Of a stretch of 64,000 nucleotides of DNA, positions 28,701 through 36,399 are shown in pieces. The first letter of the stretch is position 1; each line of letters starts with the position of its first letter. The DNA is from Verrucomicrobiota bacterium. GTDB taxonomy: Bacteria > Verrucomicrobiota > Verrucomicrobiia > Limisphaerales > JACRJY01. The notes under the pieces are model-generated. The model worked only from the letters and a program-made list of their open reading frames with translations, ran no database searches and was not told where the DNA came from. The stretch covers positions 1-64,000 of the forward strand of contig JACRJY010000136.1 of NCBI GenBank assembly GCA_016235585.1. The letters are read 5' to 3'. Both the position numbers and the translations under genes were made by a program.

Positions 28701-31064
28701 CTCCGCGTCGTGCTTGTTGGCCGGCGCGGGCGTGACCGGCGGAAGGTTCGCGTCGGTCACCTTGAGGTCGCCGCCCTTGGCGACGGCCCAGACGCGCCGG
28801 TCGCGGTTGGCGGTCCGCACGTCGCGCTGGCTCATCTCCTCCTGCATCACTTGGTAGTTGGAAATCTTCGGCGAATTCGGGTCGGCGGGCGGGCGCTTGG
28901 AACGGCCCGTCGCCTCCTCCGGCTCGGTCTTGGAAGTCTTGATGGGCTCGGAAAACTCCAGCTTCGAGCGCCCGCCGTAGACATTGTAGCCGTCCACCGT
29001 GCGGTAGCGCTGATGCCATTCCCAATTCTTTTCGTTGATGGCTGCACGCAGTTTCGCGAAGTCGCCCGTCGGCGCGGTCTCGCCGAAGAGCGCGCGGAAA
29101 ATCTCCGGCGCGAGCGCCTTGTCGCCCGCCTCGGTGAGGTGAATGGTGTTGAAGGTCAGCGGCTGATTTTTCTGCGCCTGCTGCTTCTGCTGGCTTTCGC
29201 TGACGCTGAACAAGTCCACAAACGCCACGTCGCTCGCCTTCGCCACCTCGGCCATCGCGGCGGAGTATTTGCGGATGTTCACATTCAATTTGTCCGCGTC
29301 GGGCTGGTTCGGGTCGCGGCTTTTTTCCGCCGCGAGCGGGCCGAAAAGCACGAGGCGCACCGCACCCTTGCCGCTGTAGTTTTTCACCCGCGTTTCCTGG
29401 ATGAACGTCGCAAGGTCGCTGCGGAACCTTGGCAGGCCCGCGTCGCCGGCGAACGATTCGTTGAAACCGAAGAACGCGAACACCACGTCGGCCTTCACCT
29501 TCACCAGCCATTCGTCGTTCGAGCCGAAATTCTCCGAGCGGTTGCGGAGGTTTTTGTCCAGCTTGCTCGCCTCGCGCGCCGCCGCCGCCTCCGCCTCGAC
29601 CTTCGAGAAGTTGCGGGCGCTCTTGTCATCCTTGCCCACCTTGTTGAGGAAGCCGCCGACCTCGTCGCCGGAGAAACCGAGGTTGCGGAAGACGAGGTCG
29701 TGCCTGGCAAACCGCGCCGTGGTGAGCGTCTCCAGCCAGCCGTGGTGCTGCATCCGGTCGGCGACACTGTTGCCGATGAGCGCGACGTGGTCGCCGGGAT
29801 TCAGTTGCAACGGCAGCGAAGTCTTCACCGGCGGCGCCGTCGGGACAGCGTCAGCTTCCGTCTCCGGCTTCGCGTCCTTCTTCTCGTTCCTGGAAGATTT
29901 CTTCCCCGCCTTCGGTTCGGCTTTCTTGTTTTGTTTTGGCGTGGCTGTCGGTTCGTCAGAGAATTTTTTCTCCACCTTGGCCGGAGTTTTCTTGTCCTGC
30001 GCGGCCACCGGGGTGCCGTCCGGCAGCACCTTGCCGAGCGCATGGTCGGACGCCCGGAGGCCGCCGCGATAGCCGTTGAAGCCGTAGAAGAGCGGACGGT
30101 AGGGATCGACAAAATCCACGTTGGCGCTCTCCGGCACGTCGAGGCCGAGGCCCCAGTAGAGGCCGTTCACCACGAGGCGGCGCAGGCCGTCGTTCTGCAA
30201 ATCCGTCGCCGCGCCGAGCGTGGTGCAGAGGATTTTGTTCACCTTGCCCGCGTCGTTTTTCACCTCGCGCGTCCACGCCACGGCCATCGCCGGGGAGTTG
30301 ACGGGCTGCTCCTGCTTGTCCGTCGCGCGTTTCTTCACGTAGTCGGCGGGCGCATCGCCGGGCTTCATCCCCTTGAGCACGTGGCCGCGCAGGAGAATCT
30401 TCGCGTCCGCCGCCGGATACGTCTCATACACGTCGCTGTCGCCGAACACATCCGACACGCCGCGAAGAATCGTCTCGTTCTTCGCCGACGCTTCGATGAC
30501 GCCGCGCGTCGCCTCGCTCTTGTGCTTGCCCCAATGGGAAACCCACGTCTCGCCAAGGTGTTTTTCGCCCCAGCCGCCGTCCTTGTTGTAATTCCATTTC
30601 TCCCACTCGCTGCCTTTGGGATAGCCGTTGAAGGCGTGCGTGCTCGTCCGCAGCGCCACGATGGGCACGCCGCGCTTCACCGCCGCATCGAAGCGCTTCG
30701 TCGTCGCGTCATCCCAGTGGCGGAAGCGCAGCAGCAGCACGAGGGCGTCGGCGGAATCGAGCGCGGCGGGATTCGAGAGGCTCGCGCCGTTGTTCGGGTT
30801 GATGGTGCCGTCGTCATTCACCGAGAACAGCACGGTGCATTTGAACCCGTGCCGCTGGCTCAAAATCTTCGCGAGCATCGGCAGCCCCTCCTCGGAGCGA
30901 TACTCCTCGTCGCCCGTGAGCAGGACGACGTGCTTGCCCGCGCCGGGGCCGGGCTTGGCGTCGTAAGTGATGGATGTGGCGTCCGCCGCCAGCGCGGTGG
31001 AGGCCGTCAGCACGGTGAGCACGCAAAAACTGCGGAGCGCGGAGACGAAGGTTCGCATTTTCAT
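25776..31064 (-). CDS. Giant secreted fusion: ThuA, SGNH hydrolase, PVC-type dehydrogenase, HEAT repeats and cupredoxin
   Basis: The 1762-residue protein has a signal peptide (SFCVLTVLTASTALAADA). Domains in order: a ThuA-like glutaminase-type fold (about 40-350, HVVLLTGDEEYRSEEGLPML); a Lys/Pro linker (about 360-420); an SGNH/GDSL-like hydrolase (about 428-690, ALIGNSVADRMQHHGW, FFGFNESFAG); and a membrane-bound-dehydrogenase beta-propeller (about 780-1170) with DTNGDGVADK-type loops. Then come HEAT-like helices (about 1190-1590) and a C-terminal type-I copper domain (about 1610-1730). The last has the ligand pattern MPHNLVVV and C-T-F-P-G-H-W-Q-M-M. Relatives usually end in a haem CxxCH domain, absent here, so copper may replace haem in electron transfer. 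It probably acts on a sugar in the periplasm. Confidence 0.85.
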   Translation of the reverse strand: MKMRTFVSALRSFCVLTVLTASTALAADATSITYDAKPGPGAGKHVVLLTGDEEYRSEEGLPMLAKILSQRHGFKCTVLFSVNDDGTINPNNGASLSNPAALDSADALVLLLRFRHWDDATTKRFDAAVKRGVPIVALRTSTHAFNGYPKGSEWEKWNYNKDGGWGEKHLGETWVSHWGKHKSEATRGVIEASAKNETILRGVSDVFGDSDVYETYPAADAKILLRGHVLKGMKPGDAPADYVKKRATDKQEQPVNSPAMAVAWTREVKNDAGKVNKILCTTLGAATDLQNDGLRRLVVNGLYWGLGLDVPESANVDFVDPYRPLFYGFNGYRGGLRASDHALGKVLPDGTPVAAQDKKTPAKVEKKFSDEPTATPKQNKKAEPKAGKKSSRNEKKDAKPETEADAVPTAPPVKTSLPLQLNPGDHVALIGNSVADRMQHHGWLETLTTARFARHDLVFRNLGFSGDEVGGFLNKVGKDDKSARNFSKVEAEAAAAREASKLDKNLRNRSENFGSNDEWLVKVKADVVFAFFGFNESFAGDAGLPRFRSDLATFIQETRVKNYSGKGAVRLVLFGPLAAEKSRDPNQPDADKLNVNIRKYSAAMAEVAKASDVAFVDLFSVSESQQKQQAQKNQPLTFNTIHLTEAGDKALAPEIFRALFGETAPTGDFAKLRAAINEKNWEWHQRYRTVDGYNVYGGRSKLEFSEPIKTSKTEPEEATGRSKRPPADPNSPKISNYQVMQEEMSQRDVRTANRDRRVWAVAKGGDLKVTDANLPPVTPAPANKHDAEPYLDGREAIAKMTIAKGTKVTLFADEKKFPELINPVQMAWDTKGRLWVAVWPTYPERTPWDKKGDSLLIFEDTNGDGVADKCVTFMDNLNCPTGFQFYKDGVLLVQAPDLLWVRDTNGDDKPDSVERVLGGLDSADSHHTANALCLDPGGATYLSDGVFHRAQTETAAGVVRNIDGAIFRYEPVTHKYERYVAYGFANPHGRVFDYWGNDIITDATGNANYFGPAFSGFIDFPAKHAKMQEFWKRPSRPCPGTGIVSSRHFPDDWQGDFLNLNVIGFRGIFRVDVSEEGSGLKGETTEDLVKSEDQNFRPSSISCAPDGSIYFLDWAQQLIGHMQHHIRDPNRDHGHGRIYRMTYEGRPLLKPVKIHGESIEKLLAALKEPENDVRTRAKIELGKHDSAKVIAATKKWAASLDKGDKDYQHHLAEALWVHQWHNVVDEALLKQQLRSPDYRARAAATRVLCYWRDRVKNSLALLKTQAADEHPRVRLEAIRAASFFRDAAATDVAVAALKFPTDYYIDYTLKETTKQLEPLWRKALAEGQPLAANNPAGLEYLVSSLGNAELLKLPRTEGVQFALLARPGVPDVTRTEALGTLAESRKSTRAAVLLDAIAAAGNKPAAASLARLLPVQATPELKAEAGRVAKLTSSASPDLRQPAWAALTVAEGSIDSVWSRASSSGALADFIASLPLMLDQDLRVKAYDRVKPLLDGSSDAAVRRAAIRAAVSIPKNQAETFAALTVMIQKRELVAAAAQGIRVLPRAAWPKEQAGVAATALVAWAKTVPASARTSEDYIETVQTASDLAGALPADKADALRKELKKLRVAVFVVRTVREQMRYDTPRIVVEAGKPFEIIIENTDFMPHNLVVVTPGSREKVGNLANVMSPETLDSKGRAFTPKTPEVLDGTKLIEAGEKTSLKLTAPNKEGDYEYVCTFPGHWQMMWGQLVVTKDVDAYLAKHPEAAVPAATGGEHKHGKFE

Positions 31065-31318
31065 AATTCAACTCATGTCGGCAATGGCCGGGAGATTACG
31101 CCCGGTTGGACGCCATTGGGCAAGCCCGCAAATGCCCGCCGGTCACAGACCGCCGCTACAAGTCGGGGGGAGCGCACTCAACCCCGCCCTGATCCGAAGC
31201 TGAAGTTCGCACAGAAGCCCGCGCCGCGCGCGAAAGTATTTTCACGGTGACATGGTTACTGCTCATCGAGCGCGCCACACACCTCCTGTTCGTCGGAGTT
31301 GGAATCCTTCTGCCGGTC
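31065..31318. other. Intergenic gap inside the catabolic cluster
   Basis: These 254 bases separate the ThuA fusion gene from the DUF1501 gene and form the largest gap within the minus-strand cluster. No gene is seen. The middle part carries a phrase of dispersed-repeat type (GGTCACAGACCGCCGCTACA at about 31141-31160). A promoter for the ThuA gene probably lies here. Confidence 0.4.
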
Positions 31319-32752
31319 TCACGCCAAAATCCCCTTCACCACTTCGCCGTGCACGTCGGTCAGGCGGAAGTAGCGGCCTTGGAATTTGAAGGTGAGCCGC
31401 GTGTGGTCAATGCCCATGAGATGCAGCAGCGTGGCGTTGAGGTCGTGCACATGGACGGGGTTGCGAGCGACGTTGTAACAGAAGTCGTCGGTCTCGCCGT
31501 AAAGCGTGCCGCCGCGGACGCCGCCGCCGGCCAGCCACATCGTGAAGCAGCGGCCGTGATGGTCGCGGCCGTAGTTCGTCGCTTCGAGCTTGCCCTGGCT
31601 GTAGGTCGTGCGGCCGAATTCGCCGCCCCAGATGACGAGCGTGTCGTCGAGCAGGCCGCGTTGCTTGAGGTCGCGGATGAGCGCGGCGCACGGCTGGTCC
31701 ACGTCCTGGCTTTGGAGGCGCAGGTCGCTCGGCAGATTGTAGTGCTGGTCCCAGCCGCGATGGTAAAGCTGGATGAACCGCGTGCCGCGCTCCGCGAGCC
31801 GGCGCGCGAGCAGGCAGTTCGCGGCGAATGTCCCGGGCACGCGCGCCTGCGGGCCGTAGGCATCGAGCGTCGCCGCGCTCTCGTCGCGCAGGCTCGTGAG
31901 TTCCGGCACGGAGGTCTGCATCCGGTAGGCCATCTCGTATTGCGCGATGCGCGTCTCGATTTCCGGGTCGAGCTGGCGTTCGAGCTGTTTGCGGTTCAAC
32001 GCGGCGATGGCGTCGAGCTGCTCGCGGCGCGCGGCGGCATCGAGGCCGGGCGGATTCGACAAATACAAAACCGGGTCGCCGCTGCTGCGGAAGCTCACGC
32101 CCTGATGATTCGACGGGAGAAAAGCCGCGCCCCACAACCGCGCATAGAGCGGGTCGGCGGGCCGCGCCGCGCTGCCGCGCGAAATGAGCACGACGAAGCC
32201 GGGCAGGTTCGCGTTCTCGCTGCCAAGTCCGTAGCTCGCCCACGCGCCGAGGCTCGGCCGGCCCGGTTGCTGATGGCCGGTCTGGAGAAACGTGACGGCC
32301 GGGTCGTGATTGATGGCCTCGGTGTGCATCGAGCGGATGAAGCAGAGGTCGTCCACCACGTCCGCCGTATGCGGCATCAACTCGCTCACCCACGCGCCGC
32401 TCTTGCCGTGCTGCGCGAAGTTGAAAATGGACGACGTGACCGGCAGCGACTTCTGCCCGCTCGTCATGCCCGTGAGCCGCTGCGTGCCGCGCACGGACTC
32501 GGGCAATTCCTTTCCGTGCAATGCGCGCAGGCCGGGCTTGTGGTCGAACAAATCGAGCTGCGACGGCCCGCCGTGTTGGAAAAGGTAAATGACGCGCTTC
32601 GCTTTCGGGGCAAAATGTGTGCCGCCGGCAACGCCGCCTGAATCCGCAGCGAACAGCGAGCGATTGAGCAACGACGCGAGCGCCACGCCGCCGATGCCCG
32701 TCGCGGTGCGCGCGAATAACTGGCGGCGGGTGATGGCGAGTAAGGCGTTCAT
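31319..32752 (-). CDS. DUF1501 secreted protein with Tat signal
   Basis: This is an alkaline-phosphatase-superfamily-like protein of 477 residues. The N-terminus [20 protein letters not shown] is a twin-arginine signal, so it is exported folded. Family motifs include [37 protein letters not shown] and [15 protein letters not shown]1501 proteins are normally encoded next to a DUF1549/DUF1553 cytochrome partner. Here the neighbour is a sulfatase, and the only DUF1553 gene is 15 kb upstream. The start overlaps the sulfatase stop (ATGA). The biochemical role of the family is unproven. Confidence 0.93.
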   Translation of the reverse strand: MNALLAITRRQLFARTATGIGGVALASLLNRSLFAADSGGVAGGTHFAPKAKRVIYLFQHGGPSQLDLFDHKPGLRALHGKELPESVRGTQRLTGMTSGQKSLPVTSSIFNFAQHGKSGAWVSELMPHTADVVDDLCFIRSMHTEAINHDPAVTFLQTGHQQPGRPSLGAWASYGLGSENANLPGFVVLISRGSAARPADPLYARLWGAAFLPSNHQGVSFRSSGDPVLYLSNPPGLDAAARREQLDAIAALNRKQLERQLDPEIETRIAQYEMAYRMQTSVPELTSLRDESAATLDAYGPQARVPGTFAANCLLARRLAERGTRFIQLYHRGWDQHYNLPSDLRLQSQDVDQPCAALIRDLKQRGLLDDTLVIWGGEFGRTTYSQGKLEATNYGRDHHGRCFTMWLAGGGVRGGTLYGETDDFCYNVARNPVHVHDLNATLLHLMGIDHTRLTFKFQGRYFRLTDVHGEVVKGILA

Positions 32753-34155
32753 TCGTTGGCGGACTTGCCCTTGCCCTGCGCCGTGGACTTGTAAGGCACC
32801 GGCTCACTGGCGTCCTTCTTCACGTCGGCCTCCCACGCGGCGTAAAGCGCGCTGAGGCGCTGGAGGTCGGCGGGCTTCTTGGCGGCGAGGTTGATGGACT
32901 CGGTCGGGCTGGTGACGAGGTCGTAGAGTTCCCACGGAGCCTGCGCGTCGGGCCGGACGATTTTCCACCGGCCTTCGCGCAACGCGGCGGCTCCGCCCAG
33001 ATGCGCGACGAGATGCGGATATGGCGACTTCGCCTCGCCCGTCAGCGTGGGCAGCGGGTCGTGACCGTCGAGCACGCGGTTCTTCGGCTGCGGCAGTGCG
33101 GCGGCGCGCAGGCAGAGCGGCAGCACATCGAGGTGACTGAGAATTTCCTTCGACTCGGTGCCGGGCTTGATTTTTCCCGGCCAGCGGAAGAACGCCGGGA
33201 CGCGGATGCCGCCCTCATACATCGAGGGCGCATCGCCGCGGAACGGAGCGTTCGACGCGGCATCGAAGCCGTGCTCCGGCCGCAGGATTGCGCCCATGTC
33301 GGAGATGAACATGACGAGCGTGTTCTCGCGCAGGCCGGTGGCGTCGAGCGTGTCGAGCACGCGGCCGATGGCATCGTCGAGCGCGGTGAGCACGGCGAAG
33401 TAACGGCGCTTCTCATTCGTTTCGTCGGCCTTCCAGCCGTAGCGCTCCAGGTATTTTGCCGGCACCTGCCACTCGGGTTTTTCTCCCTTCGCCGTGTTCA
33501 CCGTGCTGACGTAGTGCGGCGCGTTGAACGGGAGATAAACGAAGAACGGCTTCTTCGCCGCAGCCTGCCGCCGGATGTAGTCGCACGTCGCATCGGCGAA
33601 GATGTCCGTGCTGTAACCCTCGACCTTGTGCCGCTCGGTGCCTTGGAAGATGTCGTATTCGCCGTGGTAGGTGTGCGTGAAGTAATTGATGTTGCCCGAG
33701 CGGCAGCCGAGGAACTCGTCGAAGCCGCGCTCGGTCGGCCGGCTGCCGGGCGCGAAGCCGATGTTCCATTTGCCGAAGCACGCCGTCGCGTAACCCGCCG
33801 CCTTCAAATACTGCGGCAGGATGCGCTCGCGATGCGGCAGGCCAATGCCATCCCAGTTCTCGACGGTGCGTAGCTGATGCGTCAGGCCGTTTCGCAGCGG
33901 GTGCCGCCCCGTCAGAATCGCCCCGCGCGAAACCGTGCAGGTCGGCGCCACGACGTAAAAGTCTTTGCACAGCACGCCCTCGCCCGCGAGCCGGTCCATG
34001 CGCGGCGTCTGGATGCCGAGGTTGCCGTAACAGCCGAGGTCGCCGTAGCCGAGGTTGTCCACGTAGATGAGGAGGATGTTCGGCTTGGGCGCGGCGTCGG
34101 CGGAGGTGCCCGCGAAACACGCGAAGGACGCGAAGATAAGGAGAAGGTGTTTCAT
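32749..34155 (-). CDS. Secreted sulfatase with non-canonical CTVSR maturation motif
   Basis: The signal peptide is [21 protein letters not shown]. The type I sulfatase fold is shown by [19 protein letters not shown] (calcium-binding Asp residues), [15 protein letters not shown] (the formylglycine site) and the C-terminal metal site VMFISDMGA. The maturation motif should be C-x-P-x-R, but here Pro is replaced by Val (codons at 33925-33939). FGE conversion may therefore be poor or need another enzyme. The DNLG motif replaces the more usual DDxG. The length of 468 is typical. The gene overlaps DUF1501 at its 3' end. Confidence 0.92.
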   Translation of the reverse strand: MKHLLLIFASFACFAGTSADAAPKPNILLIYVDNLGYGDLGCYGNLGIQTPRMDRLAGEGVLCKDFYVVAPTCTVSRGAILTGRHPLRNGLTHQLRTVENWDGIGLPHRERILPQYLKAAGYATACFGKWNIGFAPGSRPTERGFDEFLGCRSGNINYFTHTYHGEYDIFQGTERHKVEGYSTDIFADATCDYIRRQAAAKKPFFVYLPFNAPHYVSTVNTAKGEKPEWQVPAKYLERYGWKADETNEKRRYFAVLTALDDAIGRVLDTLDATGLRENTLVMFISDMGAILRPEHGFDAASNAPFRGDAPSMYEGGIRVPAFFRWPGKIKPGTESKEILSHLDVLPLCLRAAALPQPKNRVLDGHDPLPTLTGEAKSPYPHLVAHLGGAAALREGRWKIVRPDAQAPWELYDLVTSPTESINLAAKKPADLQRLSALYAAWEADVKKDASEPVPYKSTAQGKGKSANE

Positions 34156-34199
34156 AAATTCAGCGCACGGGAAAAAAGTGGATTCAGCAAATCATGGAT

Positions 34200-34982
34200 T
34201 CATTTCTTCCCCTTCGGTGCCTTGGCAGCCGGTTCGCCTGAACCGTCCAGCTCCTTGACGAAGACATTGCGGAATTCCACCGCGTCCTTGTGGTTCTGCA
34301 ATGTGATCGGCCCTTCTCCCGGGATGTCCTTCACTCGCGCGCCCGTGATGACTTTTGTGCCGTTGAGCGACACGTCCACGCGGTCGCCGCGCAGCGTGAT
34401 GATGAAGCGGTTCCATTCGCCCGGCCCTTTGTCAGCGCGGACGCTCGGCATGGTTTTCAACCGCTCCTCCTTCGTCGCCTCCGTGTCCTTGAACTTTGTG
34501 CCCACCTCGCCGCTGCCGCACGGCTGGCACCAGATGTTCACTTGCGCCGCGCGCACGCCGCGCAAATACACGCCGCTGTCGCCCCACGTCAGGTTATCCT
34601 TCATGAGCGTCTTGCCCGCCGCGTCGGTGTGAAACTGCCCGTCGTCCGTGAGCCACTGGTGCGGCTTCACGTGCGGCGCGCCCGTGAGCCGCCAGTCAAT
34701 CATGAGCGTGAAGTCCCGGAACTTCCGCGAGGTGGAAAGATTGTAGTCCTTCCCTTTCACGCGCGGCGGCTCGTCGGTGCGCAGGCGAATGACACCGTTC
34801 GTGATTTCCCACACGCCATCGAGGTGCGCCTCGTGGTTCCAGTTCGCCCACGTCCGTCCGTCGAAGTGTGAAGTGAAACCGTCGGGTGTTGGCTCGGCAG
34901 CCAGCACGACGCCGCCAAGGAGCGCCGCGGCAAACACCGCACTCATCCATCCACGAACTGCCTGGAATTGTGCGCCGTTCAT
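34200..34982 (-). CDS. Secreted DUF1080 (3-keto-disaccharide hydrolase-like) protein
   Basis: The signal peptide is MSAVFAAALLGGVVLAAE. The DUF1080 jelly-roll (concanavalin-like) domain fills the rest: GFTSHFDGRTWANWNH, FRDFTLMIDWRLTG, WGDSGVYLRG, GEWNRFIITLRGDRVDVSLNGT and ITLQNHKDAVEFRNVFVKEL. Several DUF1080 proteins act on 3-keto-glycosides or bind glycans. The start overlaps the stop of the sulfatase upstream in the transcript (ATGA at 34979-34982). The Gly/Lys tail (AKAPKGKK) is unstructured. Confidence 0.88.
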   Translation of the reverse strand: MNGAQFQAVRGWMSAVFAAALLGGVVLAAEPTPDGFTSHFDGRTWANWNHEAHLDGVWEITNGVIRLRTDEPPRVKGKDYNLSTSRKFRDFTLMIDWRLTGAPHVKPHQWLTDDGQFHTDAAGKTLMKDNLTWGDSGVYLRGVRAAQVNIWCQPCGSGEVGTKFKDTEATKEERLKTMPSVRADKGPGEWNRFIITLRGDRVDVSLNGTKVITGARVKDIPGEGPITLQNHKDAVEFRNVFVKELDGSGEPAAKAPKGKK

Positions 34983-36370
34983 TTGGCGTCCGCCTTCTTG
35001 GTCTTTGCCTTCTTCTTTTTCGCCGCCGGAGCGGCGTTGTAAGTCTCCGCGTTCACGGACTTGAGGTAGCCCGCGAGGATGCCGGACATCTCGGTGACTT
35101 TCTCCGGCATCGTGGCAGCCACGTTCTTCGTTTCGCCGATGTCCTTCGCCAGGTCGAAGAGTTCCTGGTCGCCGGTCTTGTTGTTCACCATGAGCTTGAG
35201 GTCGCCCATGCGGAACGTGGAGACGGGCAGCGCCGCGAAGTTCGGGCGATGATGCACGATGCCGGGCAACGCGCGCTTCACTTTCCCTGCGCCCGCATTC
35301 TCCAGCACTGCGCGGAAGCTGCCGCCATCAAGGTCGCTTGGCAGCGCGGCCTTGCCGCCCGCGAGGTCGAAGAAAGTCGGCAGCAAATCGTAGCCCGTGA
35401 CCGGCTCGTGGCTCACCGAGCCGGCCTTCACGCCGGGGCCGCGCACGATGAACGGCACTCGGATGCCGCCCTCGTAGAGATACTGCTTCTGCGCGCGCAG
35501 CGGATGGTTGTTCGAGGGCAGCGACGTGTCGGTGTTCGCGTAGGTCGCATAGCCGCCGTTGTCGGCGGTGAAGACGATGTAGGTGTTGCCCGCGATGCCG
35601 AGGCGGTCCACCTCGTCGAGCAACTGCGTGAGGCCGGCGTTCAAATCCTCCATCATCGCGGCGAACGTGGGCGTGAACTGCCGTGTGGGTTTCGGGCCTT
35701 TGACATACTTCTCGTTCGTTGCCGGTGAAGCCTGCACCTGGCGATGCACGGCGTAATGGCTGAGTTGCAGGTAAAACGGACGCTGCGCCTTCACCTGCGC
35801 GCCCATGAACTCCACCGCGCGCTTCGTGAGCGTGGTGATGAGCTTCGGGTCTTCGCGCACCGCGTCGGTGAAACGCGTGTCGCCGAGGCCGCCGGGACTG
35901 CCGGTGTTGTTTACGGTCAAGCCGTCGCTCGCGTCGTAGCCGCATTGCTCCGGCGTGGAAATCATGTCCTCGCCCCACTTGCCGAAGTGCGCGCAGGCAT
36001 AGGCGGGGTTCACCTGCTTGAGCGCGCGCGGAATCGTCAGGTGGTCGGCGGGCACCCACGTGCTTTTGAACTCCGTGCCGCGCTGGCGGGCCGGCGTCAT
36101 GCCGTTGACGATGCTGCGGCGCGTCGGCGTGCAGAGCGGCCCCGGCGAGTAGCCGCTCGTGAAGCGCATCCCCTCGCGCGCGAGCCGGTCCATCGCGGGC
36201 GTGCGCAGGTCCGCGATGCGCGATTCCGGAATGTCGGGGTGCATCCGCTCCGACATCATGCACCAGCCCTGGTCGTCGGTGAGGATGAAGAGGATGTTCG
36301 GCGGCGCGGCGGCGTGCGTGGCGGACGCGAGGACGAAAAAGGCGAGAACCGCAATGAGGTGACGTTTCAT
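34979..36370 (-). CDS. Secreted sulfatase (CTPTR)
   Basis: The start MKRHLIAVLAFFVLASATHA at 36370 gives a clean signal peptide. Upstream in-frame TTG (36403) and ATG (36394) codons would only lengthen the n-region. The formylglycine motif is LCTPTRRSIVNGM, canonical C-x-P-x-R. The metal site begins NILFILTDDQGW and closes with YIVFTADNGGYA. The C-terminus is Lys rich (KKKKAKTKKADAK), like the EF-hand and other secreted proteins here. It is probably a periplasmic sulfate-ester hydrolase for a glycan. The specificity subfamily cannot be assigned by eye. Confidence 0.93.
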   Translation of the reverse strand: MKRHLIAVLAFFVLASATHAAAPPNILFILTDDQGWCMMSERMHPDIPESRIADLRTPAMDRLAREGMRFTSGYSPGPLCTPTRRSIVNGMTPARQRGTEFKSTWVPADHLTIPRALKQVNPAYACAHFGKWGEDMISTPEQCGYDASDGLTVNNTGSPGGLGDTRFTDAVREDPKLITTLTKRAVEFMGAQVKAQRPFYLQLSHYAVHRQVQASPATNEKYVKGPKPTRQFTPTFAAMMEDLNAGLTQLLDEVDRLGIAGNTYIVFTADNGGYATYANTDTSLPSNNHPLRAQKQYLYEGGIRVPFIVRGPGVKAGSVSHEPVTGYDLLPTFFDLAGGKAALPSDLDGGSFRAVLENAGAGKVKRALPGIVHHRPNFAALPVSTFRMGDLKLMVNNKTGDQELFDLAKDIGETKNVAATMPEKVTEMSGILAGYLKSVNAETYNAAPAAKKKKAKTKKADAK

Positions 36371-36399
36371 GGTGGTGATGGATTCGGTCTGCATCAGAC

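Noticed and set aside
27255-31250. A 1331-codon open frame antisense to the ThuA fusion gene, and similar long antisense frames (for example 9474-11807 and 39500-41986)
   Set aside because: High-GC codon bias of the real genes leaves opposite frames open. These products are Arg/Ala/His-rich with no domains or signal peptides, while the opposite strand encodes clear protein families.
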